From Theropithecus gelada (taxonomy: Eukaryota; Chordata; Mammalia; Primates; Cercopithecidae), in the NCBI RefSeq assembly GCF_003255815.1, contig NC_037673.1, positions 162,553,427-162,617,426 on the forward strand: a stretch of 64,000 nt of DNA, written 5' to 3'. The notes beneath the pieces were generated by a model. It made no database searches. It was not told the origin of the DNA and saw only the letters and a list, made by a program, of their open reading frames with translations. Made by a program: the position numbers and the translations under genes. The first letter of the stretch is position 1; each line of letters starts with the position of its first letter. Shown here piece by piece: positions 1 through 11,109 of the stretch.

Positions 1-1050
1 CTGATATAAATGCAAACATCCAGGAGAAAATAGATTTTGTTTTTAAGATCAGAAGGAACAGATTTTCCATAAAAATGGGGTTCACTGAATTTCTAGGCAC
101 ACAGAATTTTTTATTATACATGAATTTTTAATGAATCAACATTCAGAAAAGGGGTTCCATGGGGCTAAAGGAAATATGTGTCAGATTATACGGAATGAGT
201 GAAGGATAATAATGATAATAATCATAGCTGAAATTTAACCTGGGTTTTTCTTCTAAGGAGCTCAAGACATTTCACATATATGGAGATTTATTTTTCACCC
301 TGTAGGAAGAATATTTTCAGGAGGATGCTGACCCATCAGGAGGCCATAGAGAAATAGCTTAATTATCCCTTGGTGCCAGGCTGTGTAAGAATAGTTTTCC
401 TTCCAGGACCTGAGATGAAGTGAAACATACATAGTCACTTTGATCATATAGCCGTAGAGTCCCTGGGGCCCCATTTCAGGGTCTGCAAGGGATTTAAGTA
501 AAAACACCGAGAGTATATAAATATGAAAAGTCTGCTAAGACATTTTCTCCTTCTTATAGAATTCTCAAGGTTCACTTCTCTTAGCCTTAACAATCTGTCC
601 TCCTAATGGGCTGTTTTGAGGTGATACTGAACTAAGAACATACATGCTAGCCATTTTCCAAGACTAGCCTCAATCTGGGCTATAGAAAGAGGGCAGGCTT
701 AGAGCCAAAGAATCATAGTATTTAAAATGGACAGTAGAATATCTTTCAAACAATCAATTCCTGAGGTGAGAAAACAGATTAGTCAAAGATAAAGTATTTG
801 TTTAAAATCATTCAGATCTTCAGTATATGGATGAGAATGAATGCAGGTGTCCTTTCTCTTTCCTTGAACAGTTAGAGAGGGCAGGACTTTGAAGGAAAAT
901 CACTAACTCTATTAGCTTATATGACATTTGAGCCGAACAACCCATAAGACATGTATTAAAGTCCTTTCTATTTTACAGAGTAAAGTGTGAAAGGATTATG
1001 AGATTTGTCCTCACTTCTCCAGCTCCTTTCATGTTATACCTGTCATGTGC
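1..1050. other. Unique AT-rich DNA, no recognised element
   Basis: I recognise no repeat family and no credible coding frame. The open frames are under 75 codons with no splice context or codon bias. Confidence 0.5.
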
Positions 1051-1074
1051 TTATGGACACACTATTCCAGAAGG
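1051..1074 (+). repeat. 24-bp direct repeat, copy A
   Basis: A 24-base segment starting TTATGGACAC is repeated without mismatch at 1678-1701. It is not part of a repeat family I recognise. The second copy sits directly beside a 136-bp copy of sequence from 3901-4036, so the two were probably placed together (see findings). Confidence 0.8.
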
Positions 1075-1677
1075 GCTGCCCCTCTTCTTCCCTAAAGGGA
1101 GAAGTCATTCATTATATCAATTTATTTGCTATTGTCAGTTTGAACTCCAAATGAGTAAACAAAGTACTTTTCTTTAATAAAGAGGTAATTTGTACAAATT
1201 TAGTATGAGGATCTTCTCTAGAATATTCCTAACATCTCTTTCCCTTACCTTTAACTGGACATCTCCAAAGATGAGCATTCTTTTCATTAAAAGGATGTGA
1301 TAGTGATTACCAGAACATTCTTAAAGTTAATGTTTAAACATTCCTCATTATAATGAACTGCTACTGCTTGACTTCCTCTCACATGTAACCACTGGCCCCA
1401 GTTTTGACCTCTAAGGTAACACAGATTAAAAACATTATTCCTTGAATAGTCATTTTCATATCTGAGGACAGCAACCTCATCATTCTTCTAATTTGTTTAT
1501 TGTCCAAGATCATGTATTTCAAAAGAAAGAAAAAGTAAGGTGCTCCCACCCCATGTTTAATTTCGAATTAAACTTAGGAAAAAATAACCAAGTCTCCCAT
1601 GTATACAATATACTTATACTCATACTTATTACAATATACTAATAAGTGTCACTTTGGAAGAATCACACACAATTTAT
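1075..1677. other. Unique AT-rich DNA
   Basis: Nothing recognised. The segment is AT-rich, has no Alu or L1 hallmark and no plausible exon. Confidence 0.45.
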
Positions 1678-1840
1678 TTATGGACACACTATTCCAGAAG
1701 GAATAGTTCATGATTAATTGGATTTGTACTAGTGAAAGTTTTGAATAGAAGGGTAAGGCAATAAGAGCCATGTATTTTGGAAGATTATGGCAGCAGTCAT
1801 GGGTAGGAGGAATTGAGGAAAACAAAAACAATAGACTTAA
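1678..1840 (+). repeat. Composite local duplication (24 bp + 136 bp)
   Basis: Bases 1678-1701 repeat 1051-1074 exactly. After three bases, 1705-1840 repeats 3901-4036 without indels and with about 11 mismatches (about 92% identity). One short block therefore joins copies of two sites on either side of it, 0.6 kb and 2.2 kb away. The frame on the minus strand here and at 3866-4054 is only the same duplicated sequence read twice. Confidence 0.75.
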
Positions 1841-2397
1841 GAGAAGTGGCAGGTAGCCTCAGTGTCTTTTAGTATGAGGCATGGAGAACCCATCAGACAT
1901 CCAGTCACTGCCGTCTATCGCCACGAACACATTTGCTTTATGAATTATTTCTTGTGTAGTATTTGTAAACTCAGAAGACTGGATCAGATAATTATTATGT
2001 CTCCCAATTCTACATGTCATGTCTTTGCCCTTTATTTAGGAAAAGAAGTGCCAGGTTTACTGCCTCCTTGGAATTCTATTTTGTTCGTATTAACAGGTAG
2101 TAGCTTTAATCCATGCATACGAAGTAAATTTTAAAACATCTTGAAGATAAATACCTTGGACAAGCTACAATAGGATCTTAAAGTACCCACAAATCCAAAA
2201 ATGAGCAACGAGAAATACTCTGCCTATAGACATTTCCTGAAATTTTAAACAAATCTGAATTAAATAGAATGAACAGATTTTTGGACCTGTGAGGGCTCTA
2301 AGATCCTACCTTGGTTAGTCCAAGACAGCATACTTCATTATGTTAACAAAAGCAGTCTATATGGTTTGTTTGCTTTGGGGGATATACAAACTAATTT
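1841..2397. other. Unique DNA
   Basis: No repeat or gene recognised. A 90-codon frame on the plus strand (1862-2134) has no splice context or family resemblance. Confidence 0.4.
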
Positions 2398-2406
2398 TCT
2401 AATATT

Positions 2407-2698
2407 GTTATTATTTTGAGATGGAGTCTTGCTCTGTAACCCAGGCTGGAGTGCAGTGGCACAATCTCCACTCACTGCAACCTCCACCTCCCGGGCTTAA
2501 GCAATTCTCCTGCCTCAGCCTCCCAAGTAGCTGGGATTACAGGTGCCCACCACCATGCCCAGCTAATTTTTGTATTTTTGTACAGACGGGGTTTAACCAT
2601 GTTGGCCAGGTTGGTTTCAAACTCCTGACCTCAAGTGATCCGCCCACCTCAACCTCCCAAAGTGCTGGGATTACAAACTCAAGTGACTGTGCCTGACC
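2407..2698 (-). mobile_element. AluS-type SINE, full length
   Basis: Reads on the plus strand as the complement of Alu: T-rich start, GAGATGGAGTCTTGCTCTG, then the right monomer, the middle A-rich linker and the left monomer ending near 2698. A 9-bp target duplication TCTAATATT flanks it at 2398-2406 and 2699-2707. The 91-residue plus-strand frame inside it is the usual Alu antisense frame, not a gene. Confidence 0.95.
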
Positions 2699-2707
2699 TC
2701 TAATATT

Positions 2708-3239
2708 ATCTTATATAAGGCTAATGGTTTGATGTTGTCTGTAGGAGTATCATAGTTAAAGTGAGACCAGGTCTGAATTGCAGCTCTCCTTAGGGGAAAT
2801 GTTGATTAAATACAAGGGGCATGGACTTATTTAAATTTAGTAAAATTTAATGAAATAAATAAAAATTAAAATACTTTAAAGTAGCCAATTTTAGTTGTAA
2901 ATCTAGGTACAGAAATCAAGTCTTCTAATGCTAATTAAACTTTTTCTGTTACAGTAACAGGCAGCTGCCTGGAATCTACATATAATTATGAGATTAATTG
3001 TATCATTTGAGATAAAATGTTGACATTTTGAAACTTACCTCTCCTCTGGACTAATCAGATGAAGTTACAGCTATGAATATTTTCTATTCAGGAATACAAT
3101 CTGAAGGACAAAACAGCTCTTTTGTTCCTTCTGAAGAAACACTAAATAACAAGTTTAAGGGAGAATAAAGTCATACTCGGGTCTCCAAATGTATGCTCCA
3201 CTGTCTCTTGCTAAAACTCATTTCTTGATTTTGGTGTTT
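2708..3239. other. Unique AT-rich DNA
   Basis: AT-rich (notably 2835-2880); no family recognised and no gene. Confidence 0.4.
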
Positions 3240-3290
3240 ATGTGTGTGCGTGTGTGTGTGGATCTGTTTCTCTCTCTCTCACTCTCTGCT
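3240..3290 (+). repeat. (TG)n and (TC)n microsatellite
   Basis: A TG/CG run at about 3241-3260 is followed by a TC run at about 3271-3287, both imperfect. Confidence 0.8.
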
Positions 3291-3574
3291 ACTTTTCTAC
3301 AGCACAACTAATAATCTCTTGAACACTGCGCAGATGTTTTCCCCATTCTGTGTCATACTTATTTTTCAAGTGGCTTCTGAGAGCAGATGTTCCCATGTGT
3401 CTTTGTAACTTCTTTGCAGTTGATGCTTTTGCAACATCAAAAAAAAAAGTGTGGAGGTAAAGAGGAAGAATACTAAGAAGAACAATTACATAGCTGATGT
3501 TCTATTAGAACAGAAGGAAAATAAAGACCAGTACATGTTTAACTTTTAACTATGAGTTTGTGAAAGAACTTCCA

Positions 3575-3665
3575 CTCAATTCAGTTGAATTGAACAAATA
3601 TTTATTGAAAAACTATGTATAAGGCTCTTGGCTAGGTTCTGGGGGAGTACAAAGTAGACAGATGT
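3575..3665 (-). mobile_element. L2 LINE 3' end fragment
   Basis: The plus strand resembles the complement of the L2 3' end: ACAAATATTTATTGA, then a decayed 'ctatgt...ggct...ctaggttctggg' block, as in the common antisense L2 tail. Confidence 0.6.
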
Positions 3666-3900
3666 CACATAAGTTGGAGAAAGGATATTTGCAAAACAAG
3701 AACACTTTCACAAGGCATATATGCGAGTTTGTATCTCAAGCAGAAGGCAAGAATAAAGTACGAAAGTTTAGAACATATGCAAAGAAAAGCAAAATTATCA
3801 GCAGAGTCTGGAGATTGCCTTGTGGTGCAATAATTGGGAATTTAGATTCAAAAGATGGCTTAGGGCTAGAGTATAAAGAACCATGAATGACAGACTGAGG

Positions 3901-4036
3901 AGTTCATGATTAATCGGATTTGTACTAGTGAAAGTTTTGAATAGAAGAGTGAGACAATCAGAGCCATGTAGTTTGGAAGATTATTGCAGCAGTCATGGGT
4001 AGGAGGAATTGAGGAAAACAAAGACAGTAGACCTAG
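3901..4036 (+). repeat. 136-bp direct repeat, donor-like copy
   Basis: Partner of 1705-1840 at a constant offset of 2196 bases with no indels. The surrounding sequence reads through without interruption here but not at 1705, which suggests that this is the original and 1705-1840 the copy. Confidence 0.75.
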
Positions 4037-4546
4037 GGAACCACAGCTACCCATTCTACTAGTGACAAAATAATAAGGTAGGATGTAATCTGTAAAAATA
4101 ATAGGGTTGTAGAATCAAAGAGATTGAGGTTAGAGAAATCATTGTAGAGTGCTCCTTTCATTTCTTTTCCTTCCTAAAGATGTGAGTTAGAAAAGCAGGA
4201 GGAACAGTGCTTCCAGTAATAAAAATTGGGATGTCTAAAGAAATTATTAATGTAAGGGTAGAGATTATGAGCTTGGTTTTCAGGTAACATATCCAGTTGT
4301 TGATTTTCAATAGGCAAAGCATATTTAGAGTCAAGAAGATGGTTTTGTGCTGAAGATAAATATATTATAAAGTTCACTGTATAGAATTGAAAGGTTATCA
4401 AGAAAAAGGCTGAAAAAGACTGTGGAAGAAAACTAACAACAAGACCTTGGCAATTAGTGTGGTCCTGATAAAAAGCCAGAGGGAGAATATGAGCCTGCTA
4501 AGATGGCTAATACTGACAGTGCAAAGGGTAGTAAGGAAAGCTTTCA
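4037..4546. other. Unique DNA
   Basis: No repeat family or gene recognised. Confidence 0.4.
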
Positions 4547-4554
4547 ACAAAGTT

Positions 4555-4880
4555 GAGGCTGGGCACAGTGGCTCACGCCTGTAATCCCAGCGCTTCGGGA
4601 GGCTGAGGCAGGGAGATCACCTGAGGTCAGGAGTTCAAGACCAGCCTGGCCAACATGGTGAAACCCCGTCTCTAATAAAAATACAAAAAATTAGCCAGGC
4701 GTGGTGGCATGTGCTTGTAATCCCAGCTACTCGGGAGACTGAGGCAGGAGAATCTCTTGAACCCAAAAAGCATTGCAGTGAGCCAAGATTGCACCACTGC
4801 ACTGTAGCCTGGGTGACAGAGCAAGACTCTGTCAAAAACCAAAAAACAAAAAACAAACACACACACACACACACACACAC
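4555..4880 (+). mobile_element. AluS-type SINE with a (CA)n tail
   Basis: Begins GGCTGGGCACAGTGGCTCAC and runs through both monomers. The A-tail has become A-rich sequence followed by about 12 CA units (about 4858-4882). Target duplication ACAAAGTT at 4547-4554 and 4881-4888. The minus-strand frames reading through the CA run are artefacts. Confidence 0.95.
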
Positions 4881-4935
4881 ACAAAGTTTAAAAAGAGTTC
4901 CATCTGCTACCTAAATCCGTCCAGCTGAAAGTTTA

Positions 4936-6242
4936 AAGAATAAGGAAAGACTAAGGGATTTGGCTATTATAAGGTTTTGCTAAGGATAATTCACATTCAT
5001 CTGTTAACGTAATAATTAATTTGTTAAAATGAGAATTAAGTTAAAGTAAGTTGAGGAGAATTCCCATTCTTCTATTGGATTCATTTCTGATTTCTCATCA
5101 GTCATGGCAGCGGGAGACTGAGGGCCTGCCATCTTGATGGAGAGAATCTGACTCCTAACTTAGGCACCAGAAATTGCATAATTTCCCATTTTCCACCCTT
5201 CAAGATGCCCTCATTGCAAATATCAACCACACTTTCTTCTCTATGGATCTATTTTCCATTCATCTATGGCAGGAAATGACCAATCTATTTCCTACTGTCC
5301 TAATTTTGCCTGATTTTAACAATAACAACATGGCAGGGATACCATCTCTCAGAATCTGTAGATTGGCTTTCTTGGGTTATAGTCATGCCAGTGTGAGACT
5401 GGGAGTCTGCCATCTTGATAAGAGAGAACTTGACTCCTAAGCTTGGTTGGAATGGGACTTGCAATTCTCTCCCGGGCTTGTTGCTTCAGAACTTTGGAAA
5501 GCATAACTTTGACTCTCCGCAGGTGAGTTTCTCTATAATTTCAGATTTAGTTGAGTATGTAATTGTTGAAGATCATCGTAGTATATTCCAGTAGTATAAT
5601 AGAGAGGAATATGATAAACTTCATTGTTGTACATTTTCTAATTCTTAGAAATTCATTCTTTATTTCAACCTGAGTTTCCTTCCAAATAACTTCAAGTTTG
5701 GTCCTTCTCCTCTGAAGGGAGAACATAAAGCCTCAAGCAAGTTATTGAATGCAGACTGTTGCTTGTCTTTCTTCTAAGATTGATATAAATATATGTGAAG
5801 ATGAATGTGGAAGTATTTCATGAAACTATTTAGTTGTTTAATTGTTGGTGTTATTAATTAAAAGTAGGAAAACAGGCAATTAGAATAAACAAACATGGGT
5901 GTAATAGCTGACGGCAAAAAAGACAAAAGATGTATTAATTATAAAAACATAAAAGCAAATGTTTGTGGCGCACAGTGGTCCACATTAACATTAATCACTA
6001 CCTGGGTACTTCAATCGGGCATGAATTGATTAATTAGTATTTATAATACCAATGTAATACTGTACTAATTGTAATACAAGTGTAACATTTGTAATATTGA
6101 CCCAAATTCATCAGTAAAATGTTCCATTATATTCAGTCTATTCTCCACAAAAGCATGGAAGAATGGACTGCATTCAGAAACCTTTTCAGCCAAAGAAATT
6201 GAAAATCATTTAAAAGAGTCTTGTGCTACACACTTCAGCCTC
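4936..6242. repeat. Old LTR/ERV-like mosaic with internal repeats
   Basis: Segments here recur at 6495-6760. The 'gaataa(g/a)gaaaga' block with 'tttggctatt' (4937 and 6496), the block with 'attcccattcttctattgga' (5062 and 6701), and a 'ggaagaa-ggact/aatac-attcagaaa' block (6159 and 6786) each occur twice. A third partial copy of the 'gagactg-g-gtctgccatcttgat' part lies at about 5395-5420. This looks like a decayed LTR element with duplicated or rearranged parts; I cannot name the family. Confidence 0.35.
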
Positions 6243-6565
6243 TGTTATTTGTAACATGTTTTTTGCAGAGCATTGATGTTTCAAGCAATGCTGGGTCAAC
6301 CCAACCATTCAGCACATTCACTGGACCTGGTCGTGCCAAGCTCCTCCACGGCATGATTCCGAGTTGAGATAGGCACAGCCCTTTTCAACACAGAGCCTTT
6401 CTTCCAACACTCTTCATTTTTCTTTATATGGCCTTTTCATCTTTGCACTTTATGGCCACGATCCCTGAAAACTCCCACCTCTCAAATATTTGAGGAATAA
6501 AGAAAGATTGAGCAATTTGGCTATTGTAAGATTTTGCTAACTCATACTGGGTTAACTTTTGGTTG
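6243..6565 (+). mobile_element. Candidate ERVL-type LTR followed by a primer-binding-like site
   Basis: The block carries AATAAA at about 6497 and is followed at about 6562 by TTGGCATTAGAAGTGGAACC, which resembles the tRNA-Leu-type primer-binding site of ERVL-class elements. Ends are uncertain. An old LTR plus the start of an internal region fits, but no gag or pol frame remains. Confidence 0.35.
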
Positions 6566-7276
6566 GCATTAGAAGTGGAACCACAATGTAGGTTTCAATT
6601 GTCTAATATTTTATACAGAAGTTTTGTATCTGTTTTACATAAAAAGACTGTAATTTAACTTAGTTTAGAGTTCAAAGTACTGAAAACATAAAAGATGGGG
6701 AGAATTCCCACTCTTCTATTGGATGAATTTCTGATTTCTCACCAGTTATGCCAGTGGGAGGCTGAGAACCTGCCATTCCATTTCTGGAAGAACGGAATAC
6801 ATTCAGAAAACTTTTCAGGTTACAGCACCTTACAGAACAGAGAGCTTCAAAAAATAAAATAAAATAAAATGAAAATCACACTTTACCCTTCTTATGAACG
6901 GATGGATAGTATTGCAGCAAAAAGCTACATAATTCTAGCTTAATTCTATATACTTTAAATGGTTGAAAATCAGCAGAACATGCCTGGAGTTCTCCTTCAT
7001 TGACCAAATGAGTATATGAAAGTGATGACTTCAGGAAAGAAGGAAATCTTTTCAGTGGAAGAAGAAATATGTGATATAACAAAATGCTTATTTGTTCCTA
7101 TAAGAGTGCCTACTACAAAGCTATATGCCAGTGGGTGCTTGAGGAATAATATGCAGTTATCTTTTAACATGTTGCCGCTCAACATTGTTCTCAAATGAGA
7201 AATTTGAATGTCTTCCTTGTCTACCTTGGAAAAGTTTAGCCAAGAGTTGTTTCTAAGCAAGAAGTTGTATCAGGAC
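6566..7276. other. Decayed possible ERV interior and unique DNA
   Basis: Holds the second copy of the 'attcccactcttctattgga' block (6701-6760), an (AAAAT)n run at about 6850-6870, and otherwise unassigned sequence. The open frames are short and overlap on both strands. Confidence 0.3.
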
Positions 7277-7287
7277 AATTATGTCTT

Positions 7288-7607
7288 TTTTTTTTTGTCT
7301 TTTTTTTCTTTTCTTTGAGATGGAGTATTGTTCTGTTGCCCAGGCTGGTGTGCAATGACACGATCTTGGCTCACTGCAACCTCCACCTCCCAGGTTCAAG
7401 CGATTCTCCTGCCTCAACCTCTGGAGTAGCTGGGATTACAGGCACCCACCACCACGCCCAGCTAATTTTTGTATTTTTAGTAGAGATGGGGTTTCGCCAT
7501 ATTGGTAAGGATGGTCTCGATGGTCTCGAACTCCTGACCTCAGGTGATCCACCCACCTCTGCCCCCCAAAGTGCTAGGATTATAGGCATGAGCCACCATG
7601 CCTGGCC
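7288..7607 (-). mobile_element. Alu SINE, full length
   Basis: Complement-strand Alu with a long T-rich head. The 11-bp target duplication AATTATGTCTT flanks it perfectly at 7277-7287 and 7608-7618. Within the element 'gatggtctcgatggtctcga' is a short local duplication. The 103-residue frame here is the Alu antisense frame. Confidence 0.95.
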
Positions 7608-7736
7608 AATTATGTCTTGTTTTTAACTATTGTCTTCCTTAACAGGGAGACATGGTACACTGAAAGACATAATATTAAGCTTGTAAATCATCCAGAAGGC
7701 CACTTCATTCTTTCCAAGGAAATTGGCAAAAACTGT

Positions 7737-7807
7737 TTTATACCCAAGATGAGAGATTTCTGTGTGAAGGGTTTTATGCCCAAGACGAGAGATTTCTGTG
7801 CGAAGGG
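7737..7807 (+). repeat. 36-bp tandem duplication
   Basis: Two copies of a 36-bp unit, about 7737-7771 and 7772-7807, differ at a few bases. The unit is a multiple of three, so the short plus-strand frame across it (7617-7946, 109 codons) stays open and shows a repeated 12-residue block. The frame itself looks fortuitous and no protein family is recognised. Confidence 0.7.
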
Positions 7808-8884
7808 CAGTCTTTCTATGGTTACAGAAGAATTGAACCAAAGGCTACAATGGAGTAAAATCATAAAGTGGGGCCAGCACATTCAGCTAATTATTTTATT
7901 ACTTCTAGCTACAAAGAGCAATACATACCCTATACAAAGAGTATAGAGTACGTCAGTCATAATAAATTCCCTCTGTAATTAAAGGAGGACATATCCTTCA
8001 AAATTGAGGAAAATTGAGATCCAAGTGTTCAACTTTTCTCTTTTGGTTTAGATCACACATTTATAGTATTCCTTTTTCCACTACTGTTTCTTCATTGAGC
8101 AAGGTTCTGATATTTGGACACCTGAATAGATTTCTCAGTAAGGTGTTATTGTCATTGAAGTGTTAAAAATTTCCTTCTGCTCTTCATTAATTTTAAAAAC
8201 ACACTCATAAAAGCATCCTGGCACCAAACCAGTAAAACACATAAACAGAAAGGAAGCCTATCACCCTTAGAAGACACAGAATGTGTTCCAAAGATGTATA
8301 GAAAGTAGTTGTTTATAATTTGTTTGTTGGATTCATACATGATTCTGTGGTCTACCCATTTATGCATACACCAGACATCTAGTGACATTATTCCTCCTTA
8401 TTCTGTCTCTAGAGCTCTGAAAAGGCCACTTACCTAAAAGACTGTGGATGAGATGATTTACTTTCCCCTAGCAAGGCAGTGATATCTACCCATCTACGCA
8501 TCATTCATTCAAAGTTTCCTGTGTACAAGACATGGTGTTCTCCAGTTCCCACAAAATAAAATATTTTCATGAATATTCCTACATGTGTTGAAATTAGCAT
8601 ATATAATTTTCATAATTAATGAGCAACAGTCAAAAATTAAAAAGGAAAGTTTTTATAGTAGATTACCCATTCTTTCCTCAACCCTGCTGAATTGTTCCAT
8701 AGAACCAGTTGGAAGGTGAGAAATTTGACATTTGGGCTGGCTGTTTATTTTTATCATTATTATTATTTTTACAATATACACTGCTATTACCCCTCCCTGG
8801 ACTCTTACAATCTGTCTTGCCCTGATCTATGCCATACAATTTAGGGTTTTTAAAAAAGTTTATGTTTATTATCAATCTTACCTA
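7808..8884. other. Unique DNA
   Basis: Mostly unassigned. About 8503-8550 may be a scrap of antisense L2 ('cattcattcaaag...tgtgtacaagacatgg'). No gene seen. Confidence 0.35.
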
Positions 8885-9000
8885 TGTTAGAAGGTAAGTT
8901 CTGCAAGGAAGAAAATGTTTCCTGTTTTATTCTCTTATGTGTCTCTAGGCCCTGGAAGTTGGCAAAACAGGGGCATGTAATAATATACATTTAATGAACC
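8885..9000 (+). mobile_element. L2 LINE 3' end fragment
   Basis: Resembles the L2 terminus: 'aggtaagttctgcaaggaagaaaatg...tctaggccctgg...tttaatgaac', matching the family pattern of a 'stretch of gacagggactt', 'cagcacctagca' and 'caataaatgaatg'. Strongly decayed. Confidence 0.5.
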
Positions 9001-9187
9001 AATCATGTCCTATTATGAACCACAAGAATCCCTACTATGTGCTTGCTTTAACTATTGGCAGTGCTTCTTTTGAACAAGTGCAAGCCTGTACATCTTCAGT
9101 CTGTAGAGAGATCCTGGATGATTTCAGTTTGCCAAGTGGAATAAGGACAGTCATTGCTAACAGAATCTGCATATAGGGAATAGAATG

Positions 9188-9415
9188 TCCCTGCTGTGTT
9201 CCAGGTATTGTGCTAATACATGCTTTGCAAATATTATCTCATTTAGCTCACAAAAATCTCTAGGGGCACTGTCATGTTTTATAATATTTTATCATCTTAC
9301 ATTTTTACTGAGGAAGTCCCTTGCCCAAACCACACAGTTGGTAACGTTTTAGTTCAACTATTGTTGAAACTGAACAATACGTCTTATAGCCCGTACTCTG
9401 AACCCACTCTGATAT
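9188..9415 (-). mobile_element. MIR SINE
   Basis: Antisense MIR: 'ccaggtattgtgctaatacatgctttgcaaatattatctcatttagctcac' is followed by 'ttactgaggaagtcccttgcccaaaccacacagttggtaa' and 'ctgaacccactctg'. These correspond in order to the MIR 3' end, core and 5' region. Confidence 0.75.
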
Positions 9416-9419
9416 ATCA

Positions 9420-10330
9420 GTCTCATGTAATATGTTAACAACAGCTTCTCAACTCTCTGAAACAAAAGGACTGTGAAATTTTAAGTCCTCACACATTTCT
9501 AAGAGCCAAGTATCCTATTTTCTTTTTCAGGAAAAGGAGAGAGAGAGAAAGAGAGAGAGAGACAGAGCGCAAGTCATGTTCAGCCATCCCTGCTAAAGCC
9601 TTTGTAATACCCACATAAGTCCATAATTCCTTCACTTACTGTAGCAGTTAACAACCACAAAAAATAAAACCAGCCAATGCCCTCAACGACCCTTTCGCTT
9701 TATTCGCATGAAGTTTTTGCCACAAACTGCCTGTCTTTTAAAAATAATCTCTAAGGTTCAGGCAACACTGTATCCCTTGGATTGTGTGTATCCTGGGCTG
9801 TGGGAAGGCCATCACTGATTACAACCACAGCATCATCTGCCGACAATGGATTTCCAGATAAGAGTGAACTTTCAAAATGAGCAAGAAAGTGGCTTCTTTA
9901 CAGTCTACCTGTTTTCACTAATAGATAATTTGAGTATCAAAGAGAAACTTCTCCACTCCTTCCCCTCTCAACAAAATAAAGGCCATTTTATCTGAGAAGT
10001 AGTGCAGCATCAAGCAAAGTAATGGAACTTAACACCAGCAATAATATAGGAATTACTTGTTTACACGACTCACAGCTAAAAATGATTGGAATCACCTGAA
10101 CGAAGACAAACGCAGTATCAAAGAAGGACAACGTGAGGTTTATTATAGACAAGTACTAAAAATTATATGCACATGGCAAAAAGCCATCAGCACATAGAGA
10201 AAAGCTGATTAATTTGTATTTGCAAGGGAACTAGGATCTGGTTTAAGGAGACATTGAGCCGCAGAGAGTGCTGACTCGGACTTGGATTAGTTAAGAAGTG
10301 TGGTCTGTGACAGAAAGATGTGGGCATGGC
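9420..10330. other. Unique DNA with a (GA)n run
   Basis: A purine run of GA units lies at about 9531-9565. The rest is unassigned and no gene is seen. Confidence 0.4.
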
Positions 10331-10334
10331 ATGA

Positions 10335-10500
10335 TCAGAGGCAGGTTCTAGTCACAATTTTGCTTCCAACTTCCTGCACGGTTTTAGGCAAGCTGCTTCA
10401 TCTCTCTTCACTGTGGTTCTTATAGTTCTAAAATGAGTGAGGAATGAAGCATCCTCGCTGATTATCTTACAGAATTATCATTTCTATAAGATCACGTATC
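10335..10500 (+). mobile_element. MIR SINE
   Basis: Sense MIR, decayed: 'ggttctagtcacaattttgcttcc...ggttttaggcaagctgcttcatctctct...ttctaaaatgagtga', then a block ending 'cttacagaattatc'. The order matches the MIR core. Confidence 0.6.
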
Positions 10501-10749
10501 TATTGACTTGGAAAGAAGTCCATTGTTAAAGTTGTTTTAAAGTAGGATGCAGCCAAAAAAAAACCATAAAACACCATCGTAATCTCACATGTTACACACA
10601 CAGGCCATAATCATATATACAATGCATCATCTTTATATCTCCTTTATACTTTTGCTTATTCTCTGATTTCCTTTTGCAATAAACTTCTTTTTCAATTATC
10701 TACATTTTTGTAAGAAAGAGAAATATAGAGAGAAACATAAATATGTAAG

Positions 10750-11104
10750 TGTCTTAGTCCTTTTAGGCTGCTATAACAAAATACCATAGATTGAGTAGCT
10801 TAGAAAAAAAACTGAATTATTTGTCATTGTTGTGGAAGCTGAGAAGTCCAAAACCAAGGCACTGGCAGATTCTGTGTTTAGTGAGTGCTCGCTTCCTGGT
10901 TCATAGACGATGTCTTTTCAGTGTGTGCTTACGTGGTAAACACGGATGAAATAGCTCTCTGGGGCCCCTTAAACTAATCCCATTCTTGAGGACTGTGCCC
11001 TCATAACTTTATTACCTCCCCAAGGCACCCCCTCTTCACTCTATCACATTGGAGATAAGGTTTCAACATAGGAACTTTGGAGGGATATAAACATTCAGAC
11101 AGTG
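10750..11104 (-). mobile_element. MLT1-type MaLR solo LTR
   Basis: On the plus strand it starts TGTCTTAGTCC and continues 'ggctgctataacaaaataccatagattgagtagctta', then 'ctaatcccattcttgaggactgtgccctcataac', and ends near 'acattcagacagtg'. This is the complement of an MLT1 LTR. A 5-bp duplication GTAAG at 10745-10749 and 11105-11109 supports a complete solo LTR. Confidence 0.85.
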
Positions 11105-11109
11105 GTAAG

